Source: Holothuria scabra
Lineage: Eukaryota > Echinodermata > Holothuroidea > Aspidochirotida > Holothuriidae
Length of the DNA stretch: 64,000 nucleotides
Direction of reading: 5' to 3'
NCBI GenBank assembly: GCA_037179385.1
Contig: CM074185.1
Coordinates: 12,408,866 to 12,472,865, forward strand
Positions 1 through 14,301 of this stretch are shown one piece after another. How positions within the stretch are numbered: position 1 is the first letter of the stretch; each line of letters begins with the position of its first letter. The notes under the pieces were generated by a model. That model was not told the origin of the DNA. It did not search any database and saw nothing but the letters and a program-made list of their open reading frames with translations. Made by a program: the position numbers and the translations under genes.

Positions 1-1775
1 GTAGTCAGCTTAATATCAGAGAGACTGCTTGACTAATTAACCCCGTATTCGAAGAACTCATGAAAGTTACATGTAAATACATTCAATTCCAATTAATTAA
101 CGTTCGTTTGATCGACGCAGCAAACCGTTCTTTAGAGTTGTTTTTAGCAATTTTCACGTTTTCACCGGTATCATAACGTACCCATGGCACCGCCTGTACA
201 ACACTGATGCCGTACTCCAGGGGATCGGTTATCGAATTCTTTTCAAAATGAAAAAAAGATGTTAAACTGAGCTGATATCTTCGGGATCTGAAATTTGGGC
301 AGGATCTGAACAATTCAGTCGGGCAAACCATTTTAGTTTTAAGTAAAACAAATGACATGTCTTTCAATTACACAAAAGCACTCATCCAATTCATTCACAC
401 ATTTGGCAGGAAAAGTAGATAGAGTCATAGTCGGCATGACAAATACTCTAAGAAGAAGGAAGATCACAAACGCTTGCTTCATTTTAGGGAAACCTATGAA
501 AGAACAATGTCAGCCCCACTCCATAGTTTTGCGGGCCACTCTTTGCCCGAATTAATAGAATATTTGAGCAAAAGTGAAACAAAAGAGCAGAGTTTTCAAT
601 TTCCCGATTACGGGTAGTCGGGGAAAGGGGTTCATGTCATGCATATGTCTAAATGCTTTCAAAGATTTGTCCGAAAAGTGGTAGTACTGTAGAAGCCTGT
701 ATTTGATCTATTAAAGTGTACCAAAAGTCAAACAATTTAATAATATAATTTCAACAGAATAAAAAGTGAATTGTAACAGTTTCAACTCCCATTTTCATAG
801 GACATTCTTGAGCCGAGATATAAAATGTTGAAATTTATTCACTTTAAACAATTTAGTACATTGCGCAATAAATTGTGACATTTTTGTTGTTCAACTCAAA
901 TTACCTGAAGGACAACACTTGACCAACCTCACCGCCCTTGGACCATTTACATCATTGGTGTGTCATGTACGGCTCCATTCTAGACTGGATGAATAGAACA
1001 GAGGTACTGCACGTGTTTGCAGCCAATAAGCTTTCGACGAATACTTTTTCCAAAGTCATCCCGGCCCTCTGGCAAAGAGCCGTTAGGCGAAACTTTTGAC
1101 GAAAACTTAAATTCTATGGCGTTTTTGTGTGGGCCACGTAATAGACCTAGTCCCAAACTTTGAAGGCCTGCACAAAATGACCTGATCGATATTACACTTA
1201 TAGGGATGATTATTTTAATTCTAATTATTTTTAATGTAAATAATGTGTCGTTCTCAAAATAACCCATTTAGAATCACATTTCAACATTTATTAAACAAGT
1301 TGGTAACACTTTTTGAGAACGAATCTCTTTCAATCATTTCAAAAATTAGTAACAAGTAAGATATTCCCTAATAAATAATGGAACAATCTCCTTAATGCAA
1401 ATCAGCCAGATCTGAGACATGATCCCAGAAAATGTTTCATTTATAAAATGAAATAAACCCAGACGGATGTATAAAATTGAGTAAATTTACAGTTACCTCA
1501 GTGGGTTTAACTGTCCTCAATGCAAATTGTCCTACAGTACGCACCGTACAATAAGCTTCACTTCCAGATTGCCTACAAACCAGAAATATTGTGACGTTCT
1601 TGTGACGTTTCTTTGACATAAGCCTACATTTGGAACGAAAATGTGAAATATTAAGAAGAAACATCAATCGTAGAGGGAAATCTTGTCAAGAATCAAGGAA
1701 AAATAATTAAAAACTTTATCTACGAATATTTGATAAACATAATTCCTTTCTGCCAGCACTACATCTGGCTGAAAT

Positions 1776-2066
1776 TTGTACTTTGAAAATTCCACTCTAA
1801 CGTGTGATAAATGCAGATGTTCAAGCTGTATAAGACATCCTCTACTCTACCCTGTGCGGCACGTTGACGCCAATCCGGACGGTAGTGTTCACACATGGTC
1901 CTACTCTGATTGCACTGGGAGGCGAGTAGTGTTCCTCCCCAATGTATCGCCGGTCCTTGAGGGGAGTCCCGAGGAAAGATTGCAGTCGTATACAAAGCAC
2001 GCTGAGCGTCACTGTATGCAGAAGGGTACTAGAGAGGCGCCTGAGTTGGTTCTCTGTTGTAGTTGA
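1776..2066 (+). other. Unrecognised 96-codon open frame in the GC-richer block of the unit
   Basis: The open frame starts at a TTG codon and encodes a Cys-rich start (C-x2-C-x-C-x2-C) followed by a polar segment ending CCS-stop. It is intact in all five units (also 5346, 8922, 12500 and 16085) with one residue change in unit 5. Because the units are almost identical overall, this conservation is not evidence of selection. There is no ATG at a sensible place and no convincing in-frame splice acceptor. It may be an exon or retrocopy fossil carried by the repeat. Family not recognised. Confidence 0.15.
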
Positions 2067-2789
2067 CAGGATACATAACCGGCCAGAGACCTTGAACGCT
2101 TGGCTTCAATCTTTTGTTTTTCATCTCTTTGTTTAATTATTTAGTTTTTTCTTTTTTTTTTTTGGTGAAGCGCCACCTTTTATAAAATCTGAAAACTCAA
2201 GAAGCACGATAAGGACGAAGCATACCCCCATTAATTCCTCCGTTGACTTACACACTAAATCCAAAAAGTAAACGGGCCTCTAAAAGCTTGCCAAAGTTTT
2301 CGTCAGGTGCAAGCTTCCACTCATATGAAAGCTGACAAGTTAGCCATTCGTGGCATTTTCAATTTTCTATATCATGACCGTGAAGATTTTTAACTATTTC
2401 AATTTCCCTTTTCCGAGCCTTGTTTTTCACTAAAAGCTTGATATGCCTCCGCCAGCTTTTAAAGCCCATAATTTCTACACAATTGCTTCAATTAAGCCCC
2501 GTTTTCACCAATGATATTTCATTTAATATACTTTTATAAAATAAGTAAAACAACCCATCCTATTCCATATCGTATTAAAAAGTGCTCCTTTTAAGGACTC
2601 TATTTGAGGGCGAACAAACGGACGCTTTAATACACGTGCTAAATGGGTCATCCTCTCATAAGAGAGAGAGAAAAACAAGAACACCCCCAGTTTGAAATGA
2701 AAACTTTTAAGACAGTCTTAACTGATGCTGCTTTGATTTCTAATTCCAATTAAATACGACCTAAATGGGTTAATGAGTAAATCATGCGC

Positions 2790-3040
2790 AGAGTAGTGTG
2801 GGTAAAGGTAGGCTATGTGCCAGAGAAAAGGGTGAGCTAGAACCAATGATAATTAGGGAGGGATCACGGGACCGTTTAATTGAGCGGGTGTTTAAGGTCG
2901 AAGGTGAACAGTTTTTCGTGTTCCTACGTAATATCACGCGTCCGCGGGTATTGTCTCAGCTTGATTTATGTATCTCTTTTTCCCGGCAGCACCTTACTCG
3001 ACCAGCTCTCTGGATTCTTCAGAGTGCTAATCTTTTTTAA
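2790..3040 (+). other. GC-richer block with splice-acceptor-like site in the unit
   Basis: The block holds an 80-codon open frame and a strong acceptor-like sequence (pyrimidine run ending CCCGGCAG near 2989), followed by a T6 run near 3031. It repeats at +3571, +7150 and +10732, and unit 5 lacks it because of truncation. No protein or RNA family is recognised. It is marked as the most gene-like stretch of the unit besides 1776-2066. Confidence 0.15.
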
Positions 3041-3569
3041 AACTTCGTATTATATAATGTTCCATTATTGTTTGTGTAAACTGTATGAATTGTTTTCAAA
3101 TACTATTTAAGCCAGTAAATGGGAAGAAATGCAATAATGAATTGGCTTTTAGTTACTCTCGAATTTCGGATTTCGAGTCGTTTAAGTAAGCTGTAAATCA
3201 TAAGTTATTATCTCTAAAAAATCCCAAATTTTTCTGTGCTGTTAAGACACACAAGGCCAGATTTACCATTCTGGGTCCTGGACAGAAGATAATTCGGGGT
3301 CCAAACCATAATTTTTCTCCAGACAATGTTTTACAATGGCACAAGTGAGAAGGACCAAGTTTCTTGTCAATTTTGGAATTATCGTGGTGGAAGTAGTACA
3401 TTTGCCGGGATGGGCAACTGGAAACCCGTACCCCGGCCCAAGACGGGCTTCCAAAGAGGTGATCAAATCAAATCCGCGGGTTGAAAAGAGGACAAATTAA
3501 GGCAAAATTAAGAACAGGTAAAACGGAGACAATGGGAAAGGAAGACGTCACAAAGGAAAGGGAACTACC

Positions 3570-6500
3570 GTAGTCAGCTTAATATCAGAGAGACTGCTTG
3601 ACTTATTAACCCCGTATTCGAAGAACTCATGAAAGTTACATGTAAATACATTCAATTCCAATTAATTAACGTTCGTTTGATCGACGCAGCAAACCGTTCT
3701 TTAGAGTTGTTTTTAGCAATTTTCACGTTTTCACCGGTATCATAACGTACCCATGGCACCGCCTGTACAACACTGATGCCGTACTCCAGGGGATCGGTTA
3801 TCGAATTCTTTTCAAAATGAAAAAAAAGATGTTAAACTGAGCTGATATCTTCGGGATCTGAAATTTGGGCAGGATCTGAACAATTCAGTCGGGCAAACCA
3901 TTTTAGTTTTAAGTAAAACAAATGACATGTCTTTCAATTACACAAAAGCACTCATCCAATTCATTCACACATTTGGCAGGAAAAGTAGATAGAGTCATAG
4001 TCGGCATGACAAATACTCTAAGAAGAAGGAAGATCACAAACGCTTGCTTCATTTTAGGGAAACCTATGAAAGAACAATGTCAGCCCCACTCCATAGTTTG
4101 GCGGGCCACTCTTTGCCCGAATTAATAGAATATTTGAGCAAAAGTGAAACAAAAGAGCAGAGTTTTCAATTTCCCGATTACGGGTAGTCGGGGAAAGGGG
4201 TTCATGTCATGCATATGTCTAAATGCTTTCAAAGATTTGTCCGAAAAGTGGTAGTACTGTAGAAGCCTGTATTTGATCTATTAAAGTGTACCAAAAGTCA
4301 AACAATTTAATAATATAATTTCAACAGAATAAAAAGTGAATTGTAACAGTTTCAACTCCCATTTTCATAGGACATTCTTGAGCCGAGATATAAAATATTG
4401 AAATTTATTCACTTTAAACAATTTAGTACATTGCGCAATAAATTGTGACATTTTTGTTGTTCAACTCAAATTACCTGAAGGACAACACTTGACCAACCTC
4501 ACCGCCCTTGGACCATTTACATCATTGGTGTGTCATGTACGGCTCCATTCTAGACTGGATGAATAGAACAGAGGTACTGCACGTGTTTGCAGCCAATAAG
4601 CTTTCGACGAATACTTTTTCCAAAGTCATCCCGGCCCTCTGGCAAAGAGCCGTTAGGCGAAACTTTTGACGAAAACTTAAATTCTATGGCGTTTTTGTGT
4701 GGGCCACGTAATAGACCTAGTCCCAAACTTTGAAGGCCTGCACAAAATGACCTGATCGATATTACACTTATAGGGATGATTATTTTAATTCTAATTATTT
4801 TTAATGTAAATAATGTGTCGTTCTCAAAATAACCCATTTAGAATCACATTTCAACATTTATTAAACAAGTTGGTAACACTTTTTGAGAACGAATCTCTTT
4901 CAATCATTTCAAAAATTAGTAACAAGTAAGATATTCCCTAATAAATAATGGAACAATCTCCTTAATGCAAATCAGCCAGATCTGAGACATGATCCCAGAA
5001 AATGTTTCATTTATAAAATGAAATAAACCCAGACGGATGTATAAAATTGAGTAAATTTACAGTTACCTCAGTGGGTTTAACTGTCCTCAATGCAAATTGT
5101 CCTACAGTACGCACCGTACAATAAGCTTCACTTCCAGATTGCCTACAAACCAGAAATATTGTGACGTTCTTGTGACGTTTCTTTGACATAAGCCTACATT
5201 TGGAACGAAAATGTGAAATATTAAGAAGAAACATCAATCGTAGAGGGAAATCTTGTCAAGAATCAAGGAAAAATAATTAAAAACTTTATCTACGAATATT
5301 TGATAAACATAATTCCTTTCTGCCAGCACTACATCTGGCTGAAATTTGTACTTTGAAAATTCCACTCTAACGTGTGATAAATGCAGATGTTCAAGCTGTA
5401 TAAGACATCCTCTACTCTACCCTGTGCGGCACGTTGACGCCAATCCGGACGGTAGTGTTCACACATGGTCCTACTCTGATTGCACTGGGAGGCGAGTAGT
5501 GTTCCTCCCCAATGTATCGCCGGTCCTTGAGGGGAGTCCCGAGGAAAGATTGCAGTCGTATACAAAGCACGCTGAGCGTCACTGTATGCAGAAGGGTACT
5601 AGAGAGGCGCCTGAGTTGGTTCTCTGTTGTAGTTGACAGGATACATAACCGGCCAGAGACCTTGAACGCTTGGCTTCAATCTTTTGTTTTTCATCTCTTT
5701 GTTTAATTATTTAGTTTTTTCTTTTTTTTTTTTGGTGAAGCGCCACCTTTTATAAAATCTGAAAACTCAAGAAGCACGATAAGGACGAAGCATACCCCCA
5801 TTAATTCCTCCGTTGACTTACACACTAAATCCAAAAAGTAAACGGGCCTCTAAAAGCTTGCCAAAGTTTTCGTCAGGTGCAAGCTTCCACTCATATGAAA
5901 GCTGACAAGTTAGCCATTCGTGGCATTTTCAATTTTCTATATCATGACCGTGAAGATTTTTAACTATTTCAATTTCCCTTTTCCGAGCCTTGTTTTTCAC
6001 TAAAAGCTTGATATGCCTCCGCCAGCTTTTAAAGCCCATAATTTCTACACAATTGCTTCAATTAAGCCCCGTTTTCACCAATGATATTTCATTTAATATA
6101 CTTTTATAAAATAAGTAAAACAACCCATCCTATTCCATATCGTATTAAAAAGTGCTCCTTTTAAGGACTCTATTTGAGGGCGAACAAACGGACGCTTTAA
6201 TACACGTGCTAAATGGGTCATCCTCTCATAAGAGAGAGAAAAAAACAAGAACACCCCCAGTTTGAAATGAAAACTTTTTAAGACAGTCTTAACTGATGCT
6301 GCTTTGATTTCTAATTCCAATTAAATACGACCTAAATGGGTTAATGAGTAAATCATGCGCAGAGTAGTGTGGGTAAAGGTAGGCTATGTGCCAGAGAAAA
6401 GGGTGAGCTAGAACCAATGATAATTAGGGAGGGATCACGGGACCGTTTAATTGAGCGGGTGTTTAAGGTCGAAGGTGAACAGTTTTTCGTGTTCCTACGT

Positions 6501-7140
6501 AATATCACGCGTCCGCGGGTATTGTCTCAGCTTGATTTATGTATCTCTTTTTCCCGGCAGCACCTTACTCGACCAGCTCTCTGGATTCTTCAGAGTGCTA
6601 ATCTTTTTTAAAACTTCGTATTATATAATGTTCCATTATTGTTTGTGTAAACTGTATGAATTGTTTTCAAATACTATTTAAGCCAGTAAATGGGAAGAAA
6701 TGCAATAATGAATTGGCTTTTAGTTACTCTCGAATTTCGGATTTCGAGTCGTTTAAGTAAGCTGTAAATCATAAGTTATTATCTCTAAAAAATCCCAAAT
6801 TTTTCTGTGCTGTTAAGACACACAAGGCCAGATTTACCATTCTGGGTCCTGGACAGAAGATAATTCGGGGTCCAAACCATAATTTTTCTCCAGACAATGT
6901 TTTACAATGGCACAAGTGAGAAGGACCAAGTTTCTTGTCAATTTTGGAATTATCGTGGTGGAAGTAGTACATTTGCCGGGATGGGCAACTGGAAACCCGT
7001 ACCCCGGCCCAAGACGGGCTTCCAAAGAGGTGATCAAATCAAATCCGCGGGTTGAAAAGAGGACAAATTAAGGCAAAATTAAGAACAGGTAAAACGGAGA
7101 CAATGGGAAAGGAAGACGTCACAAAGGAAAGGGAACTACC
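3570..7140. repeat. Tandem array unit 2
   Basis: Near-perfect copy of unit 1 (3571 bp); the few differences are single substitutions and homopolymer length changes. The equivalent poly-T/GGTGAAGCGCCACC module is at about 5717-5745. The closest sister is unit 1, not unit 3, which suggests recent duplication or conversion of neighbouring units. Confidence 0.95.
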
Positions 7141-10100
7141 GTAGTCAGCTTAATATCAGAGAGACTGCTTGACTAATTAACCCCGTATTCGAAGAACTCA
7201 TGAAAGTTACATGTAAATACATTCAATTCCAATTAATTAACGTTCGTTTGATCGACGCAGCAAACCGTTCTTTAGAGTTGTTTTTAGCAATTTTCACGTT
7301 TTCACCGGTATCATAACGTACCCATGGCACCGCCTGTACAACACTGATGCCGTACTCCAGGGGATCGGTTATCGAATTCTTTTCAAAATGAAAAAAAGAT
7401 GTTAAACTGAGCTGATATCTTCGGGATCTGAAATTTGGGCAGGATCTGAACAATTCAGTCGGGCAAACCATTTTAGTTTTAAGTAAAACAAATGACATGT
7501 CTTTCAATTACACAAAAGCACTCATCCAATTCATTCACACATTTGGCAGGAAAAGTAGATAGAGTCATAGTCGGCATGACAAATACTCTAAGAAGAAGGA
7601 AGATCACAAACGCTTGCTTCATTTTAGGGAAACCTATGAAAGAACAATGTCAGCCCCACTCCATAGTTTGGCGGGCCACTCTTTGCCCGAATTAATAGAA
7701 TATTTGAGCAAAAGTGAAACAAAAGAGCAGAGTTTTCAATTTCCCGATTACGGGTAGTCGGGGAAAGGGGTTCATGTCATGCATATGTCTAAATGCTTTC
7801 AAAGATTTGTCCGAAAAGTGGTAGTACTGTAGAAGCCTGTATTTGATCTATTAAAGTGTACCAAAAGTCAAACAATTTAATAATATAATTTCAACAGAAT
7901 AAAAAGTGAATTGTAACAGTTTCAACTCCCATTTTCATAGGACATTCTTGAGCCGAGATATAAAATGTTGAAATTTATTCACTTTAAACAATTTAGTACA
8001 TTGCGCAATAAATTGTGACATTTTTGTTGTTCAACTCAAATTACCTGAAGGACAACACTTGACCAACCTCACCGCCCTCGGACCATTTACATCATTGGTG
8101 TGTCATGTACGGCTCCATTCTAGACTGGATGAATAGAACAGAGGTACTGCACATGTTTGCAGCCAGTAAGCTTTCGACGAATACTTTTTCCAAAGTCATC
8201 CCGGCCCTCTGGCAAAGAGCCGTTAGGCGAAACTTTTGACGAAAACTTAAATTCTATGGCGTTTTTGTGTGGGCCACGTAATAGACCTAGTCCCAAACTT
8301 TGAAGGCCTGCACAAAATGACCTGATCGATATTACACTTATAGGGATGATTATTTTAATTCTAATTATTTTTAATGTAAATAATGTGTCGTTCTCAAAAT
8401 AACCCATTTAGAATCACATTTCAACATTTATTAAACAAGTTGGTAACACTTTTTGAGAACGAATCTCTTTCAATCATTTCAAAAATTAGTAACAAGTAAG
8501 ATATTCCCTAATAAATAATGGAACAATCTCCTTAATGCAAATCAGCCAGATCTGAGACATGATCCCAGAAAATGTTTCATTTATAAAATGAAATAAACCC
8601 AGACGGATGTATAAAATAAACATTGAGTAAATTTACAGTTACCTCAGTGGGTTTAACTGTCCTCAATGCAAATTGTCCTACAGTACGTACCGTACAATAA
8701 ACTTCACTTCCAGATTGCCTACAAACCAGAAATATTGTGACGTTCTTGTGACGTTTCTTTGACATAAGCCTACATTTGGAACGAAAATGTGAAATATTAA
8801 GAAGAAACATCAATCGTTGAGGGAAATCTTGTCAAGAATCAAGGAAAAATAATTAAAAACTTTATCTACGAATATTTGATAAACATAATTCCTTTCTGCC
8901 AGCACTACATCTGGCTGAAATTTGTACTTTGAAAATTCCACTCTAACGTGTGATAAATGCAGATGTTCAAGCTGTATAAGACATCCTCTACTCTACCCTG
9001 TGCGGCACGTTGACGCCAATCCGGACGGTAGTGTTCACACATGGTCCTACTCTGATTGCACTGGGAGGCGAGTAGTGTTCCTCCCCAATGTATCGCCGGT
9101 CCTTGAGGGGAGTCCCGAGGAAAGATTGCAGTCGTATACAAAGCACGCTGAGCGTCACTGTATGCAGAAGGGTACTAGAGAGGCGCCTGAGTTGGTTCTC
9201 TGTTGTAGTTGACAGGATACATAACCGGCCAGAGACCTTGAACGCTTGGCTTCAATCTTTTGTTTTTCATCTCTTTGTTTGTTTAATTATTTAGTTTTTT
9301 CTTTTTTTTTTTGGTGAAGCGCCACCTTTTATAAAATCTGAAAACTCAAGAAGCACGATAAGGACGAAGCATACCCCCATTAATTCCTCCGTTGACTTAC
9401 ACACTAAATCCAAAAAGTAAACGGGCCTCTAAAAGCTTGCCAAAGTTTTCGTCAGGTGCAAGCTTCCACTCATATGAAAGCTGACAAGTTAGCCATTCAT
9501 GGCATTTTCAATTTTCTATATCATGACCGTGAAGATTTTTAACTATTTCAATTTCCCTTTTCCGAGCCTTGTTTTTCACTAAAAGCTTGATATGCCTCCG
9601 CCAGCTTTTAAAGCCCATAATTTCTACACAATTGCTTCAATTAAGCCCCGTTTTCACCAATGATATTTCATTTAATATACTTTTATAAAATAAGTAAAAC
9701 AACCCATCCTATTCCATATCGTATTAAAAAGTGCTCCTTTTAAGGACTCTATTTGAGGGCGAACAAACGGACGCTTTAATACACGTGCTAAATGGGTCAT
9801 CCTCTCATAAGAGAGAGAGAAAAACAAGAACACCCCCAGTTTGAAATGAAAACTTTTTAAGACAGTCTTAACTGATGCTGCTTTGATTTCTAATTCCAAT
9901 TAAATACGACCTAAATGGGTTAATGAGTAAATCATGCGCAGAGTAGTGTGGGTAAAGGTAGGCTATGTGCCAGAGAAAAGGGTGAGCTAGAACCAATGAT
10001 AATTAGGGAGGGATCACGGGACCGTTTAATTGAGCGGGTGTTTAAGGTCGAAGGTGAACAGTTTTTCGTGTTCCTACGTAATATCACGCGTCCGCGGGTA

Positions 10101-10719
10101 TTGTCTCAGCTTGATTTATGTATCTCTTTTTCCCGGCAGCACCTTACTCGACCAGCTCTCTGGATTCTTCAGAGTGCTAATCTTTTTTAAAACTTCGTAT
10201 TATATAATGTTCCATTATTGTTTGTGTAAACTGTATGAATTGTTTTCAAATACTATTTAAGCCAGTAAATGGGAAGAAATGCAATAATGAATTGGCTTTT
10301 AGTTACTCTCGAATTTCGGATTTCGAGTCGTTTAAGTAAGCTGTAAATCATAAGTTATTATCTCTAAAAAATCCCAAATTTTTCTGTGCTGTTAAGACAC
10401 ACAAGGCCAGATTTACCATTCTGGGTCCTGGACAGAAGATAATTCGGGGTCCAAACCATAATTTTTCTCCAGACAATGTTTTACAATGGCACAAGTGAGA
10501 AGGACCAAGTTTCTTGTCAATTTTGGAATTATCGTGGTGGAAGTAGTACATTTGCCGGGATGGGCAACTGGAAACCCGTACCCCGGCCCAAGACGGGCTT
10601 CCAAAGAGGTGATCAAATCAAATCCGCGGGTTGAAAAGAGGACAAATTAAGGCAAAATTAAGAACAGGTAAAACGGAGACAATGGGAAAGGAAGACGTCA
10701 CAAAGGAAAGGGAACTACC
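7141..10719. repeat. Tandem array unit 3
   Basis: Copy of 3579 bp. It shares with unit 4 a set of variants absent from units 1 and 2: a 6-bp insertion near 8617 (AAATAAACATTG), GTACGTACC instead of GTACGCACC near 8685, CAGCCAGTAAG near 8160, and TTGAGGG near 8817. Units 3 and 4 are therefore a second sister pair. Confidence 0.95.
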
Positions 10720-13700
10720 GTAGTCAGCTTAATATCAGAGAGACTGCTTGACTAATTAACCCCGTATTCGAAGAACTCATGAAAGTTACATGTAAATACA
10801 TTCAATTCCAATTAATTAACGTTCGTTTGATCGACGCAGCAAACCGTTCTTTAGAGTTGTTTTTAGCAATTTTCACGTTTTCACCGGTATCATAACGTAC
10901 CCATGGCACCGCCTGTACAACACTGATGCCGTACTCCAGGGATCGGTTATCGAATTCTTTTCAAAATGAAAAAAAGATGTTAAACTGAGCTGATATCTTC
11001 GGGATCTGAAATTTGGGCAGGATCTGAACAATTCAGTCGGGCAAACCATTTTAGTTTTAAGTAAAACAAATGACATGTCTTTCAATTACACAAAAGCACT
11101 CATCCAATTCATTCACACATTTGGCAGGAAAAGTAGATAGAGTCATAGTCGGCATGACAAATACTCTAAGAAGAAGGAAGATCACAAACGCTTGCTTCAT
11201 TTTAGGGAAACCTATGAAAGAACAATGTCAGCCCCACTCCATAGTTTGGCGGGCCACTCTTTGCCCGAATTAATAGAATATTTGAGCAAAAGTGAAACAA
11301 AAGAGCAGAGTTTTCAATTTCCCGATTACGGGTAGTCGGGGAAAGGGGTTCATGTCATGCATATGTCTAAATGCTTTCAAAGATTTGTCCGAAAAGTGGT
11401 AGTACTGTAGAAGCCTGTATTTGATCTATTAAAGTGTACCAAAAGTCAAACAATTTAATAATATAATTTCAACAGAATAAAAAGTGAATTGTAACAGTTT
11501 CAACTCCCATTTTCATAGGACATTCTTGAGCCGAGATATAAAATGTTGAAATTTATTCACTTTAAACAATTTAGTACATTGCGCAATAAATTGTGACATT
11601 TTTGTTGTTCAACTCAAATTACCTGAAGGACAACACTTGACCAACCTCACCGCCCTCGGACCATTTACATCATTGGTGTGTCATGTACGGCTCCATTCTA
11701 GACTGGATGAATAGAACAGAGGTACTGCACATGTTTGCAGCCAGTAAGCTTTCGACGAATACTTTTTCCAAAGTCATCCCGGCCCTCTGGCAAAGAGCCG
11801 TTAGGCGAAACTTTTGACGAAAACTTAAATTCTATGGCGTTTTTGTGTGGGCCACGTAATAGACCTAGTCCCAAACTTTGAAGGCCTGCACAAAATGACC
11901 TGATCGATATTACACTTATAGGGATGATTATTTTAATTCTAATTATTTTTAATGTAAATAATGTGTCGTTCTCAAAATAACCCATTTAGAATCACATTTC
12001 AACATTTATTAAACAAGTTGGTAACACTTTTTGAGAACGAATCTCTTTCAATCATTTCAAAAATTAGTAACAAGTAAGATATTCCCTAATAAATAATGGA
12101 ACAATCTCCTTAATGCAAATCAGCCAGATCTGAGACATGATCCCAGAAAATGTTTCATTTATAAAATGAAATAAACCCAGACGGATGTATAAAATAAACA
12201 TTGAGTAAATTTACAGTTACCTCAGTGGGTTTAACTGTCCTCAATGCAAATTGTCCTACAGTACGTACCGTACAATAAACTTCACTTCCAGATTGCCTAC
12301 AAACCAGAAATATTGTGACGTTCTTGTGACGTTTCTTTGACATAAGCCTACATTTGGAACGAAAATGTGAAATATTAAGAAAAAACATCAATCGTTGAGG
12401 GAAATGTTGTCAAGAATCAAGGAAAAATAATTAAAAACTTTATCTACGAATATTTGATAAACATAATTCCTTTCTGCCAGCACTACATCTGGCTGAAATT
12501 TGTACTTTGAAAATTCCACTCTAACGTGTGATAAATGCAGATGTTCAAGCTGTATAAGACATCCTCTACTCTACCCTGTGCGGCACGTTGACGCCAATCC
12601 GGACGGTAGTGTTCACACATGGTCCTACTCTGATTGCACTGGGAGGCGAGTAGTGTTCCTCCCCAATGTATCGCCGGTCCTTGAGGGGAGTCCCGAGGAA
12701 AGATTGCAGTCGTATACAAAGCACGCTGAGCGTCACTGTATGCAGAAGGGTACTAGAGAGGCGCCTGAGTTGGTTCTCTGTTGTAGTTGACAGGATACAT
12801 AACCGGCCAGAGACCTTGAACGCTTGGCTTCAATCTTTTGTTTTTCATCTCTTTGTTTGTTTAATTATTATTTTTTTTTTTTTTTTTTTTTTTTTTGTGA
12901 AGCGCCACCTTTTATAAAATCTGAAAACTCAAGAAGCACGATAAGGACGAAGCATACCCCCATTAATTCCTCCGTTGACTTACACACTAAATCCAAAAAG
13001 TAAACGGGCCTCTAAAAGCTTGCCAAAGTTTTCGTCAGGTGCAAGCTTCCACTCATATGAAAGCTGACAAGTTAGCCATTCATGGCATTTTCAATTTTCT
13101 ATATCATGACCGTGAAGATTTTTAACTATTTCAATTTCCCTTTTCCGAGCCTTGTTTTTCACTAAAAGCTTGATATGCCTCCGCCAGCTTTTAAAGCCCA
13201 TAATTTCTACACAATTGCTTCAATTAAGCCCCGTTTTCACCAATGATATTTCATTTAATATACTTTTATAAAATAAGTAAAACAACCCATCCTATTCCAT
13301 ATCGTATTAAAAAGTGCTCCTTTTAAGGACTCTATTTGAGGGCGAACAAACGGACGCTTTAATACACGTGCTAAATGGGTCATCCTCTCATAAGAGAGAG
13401 AAAAAACAAGAACACCCCCAGTTTGAAATGAAAACTTTTTAAGACAGTCTTAACTGATGCTGCTTTGATTTCTAATTCCAATTAAATACGACCTAAATGG
13501 GTTAATGAGTAAATCATGCGCAGAGTAGTGTGGGTAAAGGTAGGCTATGTGCCAGAGAAAAGGGTGAGCTAGAACCAATGATAATTAGGGAGGGATCACG
13601 GGACCGTTTAATTGAGCGGGTGTTTAAGGTCGAAGGTGAACAGTTTTTCGTGTTCCTACGTAATATCACGCGTCCGCGGGTATTGTCTCAGCTTGATTTA

Positions 13701-14301
13701 TGTATCTCTTTTTCCCGGCAGCACCTTACTCGACCAGCTCTCTGGATTCTTCAGAGTGCTAATCTTTTTTAAAACTTCGTATTATATAATGTTCCATTAT
13801 TGTTTGTGTAAACTGTATGAATTGTTTTCAAATACTATTTAAGCCAGTAAATGGGAAGAAATGCAATAATGAATTGGCTTTTAGTTACTCTCGAATTTCG
13901 GATTTCGAGTCGTTTAAGTAAGCTGTAAATCATAAGTTCTTATCTCTAAAAAATCCCAAATTTTTCTGTGCTGTTAAGACACACAAGGCCAGATTTACCA
14001 TTCTGGGTCCTGGACAGAAGATAATTTGGGGTCCAAACTATAATTTTTCTCCAGACAATGTTTTACAATGGCACAAGTGAGAAGGACCAAGTTTCTTGTC
14101 AATTTTGGAATTATCGTGGTGGAAGTAGTACATTTGCCGGGATGGGCAACTGGAAACCCGTACCCCGGCCCAAGACGGGCTTCCAAAGAGGTGATCAAAT
14201 CAAATCCGCGGGTTGAAAAGAGGACAAATTAAGGCAAAATTAAGAACAGGTAAAACGGAGACAATGGGAAAGGAAGACGTCACAAAGGAAAGGGAACTAC
14301 C
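10720..14301. repeat. Tandem array unit 4
   Basis: Copy of 3582 bp, sister of unit 3. Its poly-T tract (about 12868-12896) has grown to nearly 30 bases and lost the GG that precedes TGAAGCGCCACC in the other copies. A single G loss near 10940 is another private change. Confidence 0.95.

Larger units (their letters stand above)
1..3569. repeat. Tandem array unit 1 (3.57 kb satellite-like unit)
   Basis: First of five head-to-tail copies of one long unit; the phase is arbitrary because the window starts inside the array. The unit is AT-rich with two GC-richer blocks (about 1840-2075 and 2790-3010), a poly-T tract followed by GGTGAAGCGCCACC near 2147-2175, and a short GA run near 2660. Units 1 and 2 share private variants, such as absence of a 6-bp insertion near 1470, and are almost identical. 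No rRNA, 5S, snRNA or histone gene was recognised by eye. Function unknown. Confidence 0.95.

Noticed and set aside
83..3466. Many 60-96 codon frames in each tandem unit
   Set aside because: They recur only because the units are nearly identical. They overlap on both strands, lack sensible starts and match no family I know. Only the two GC-richer blocks were kept, at low confidence.
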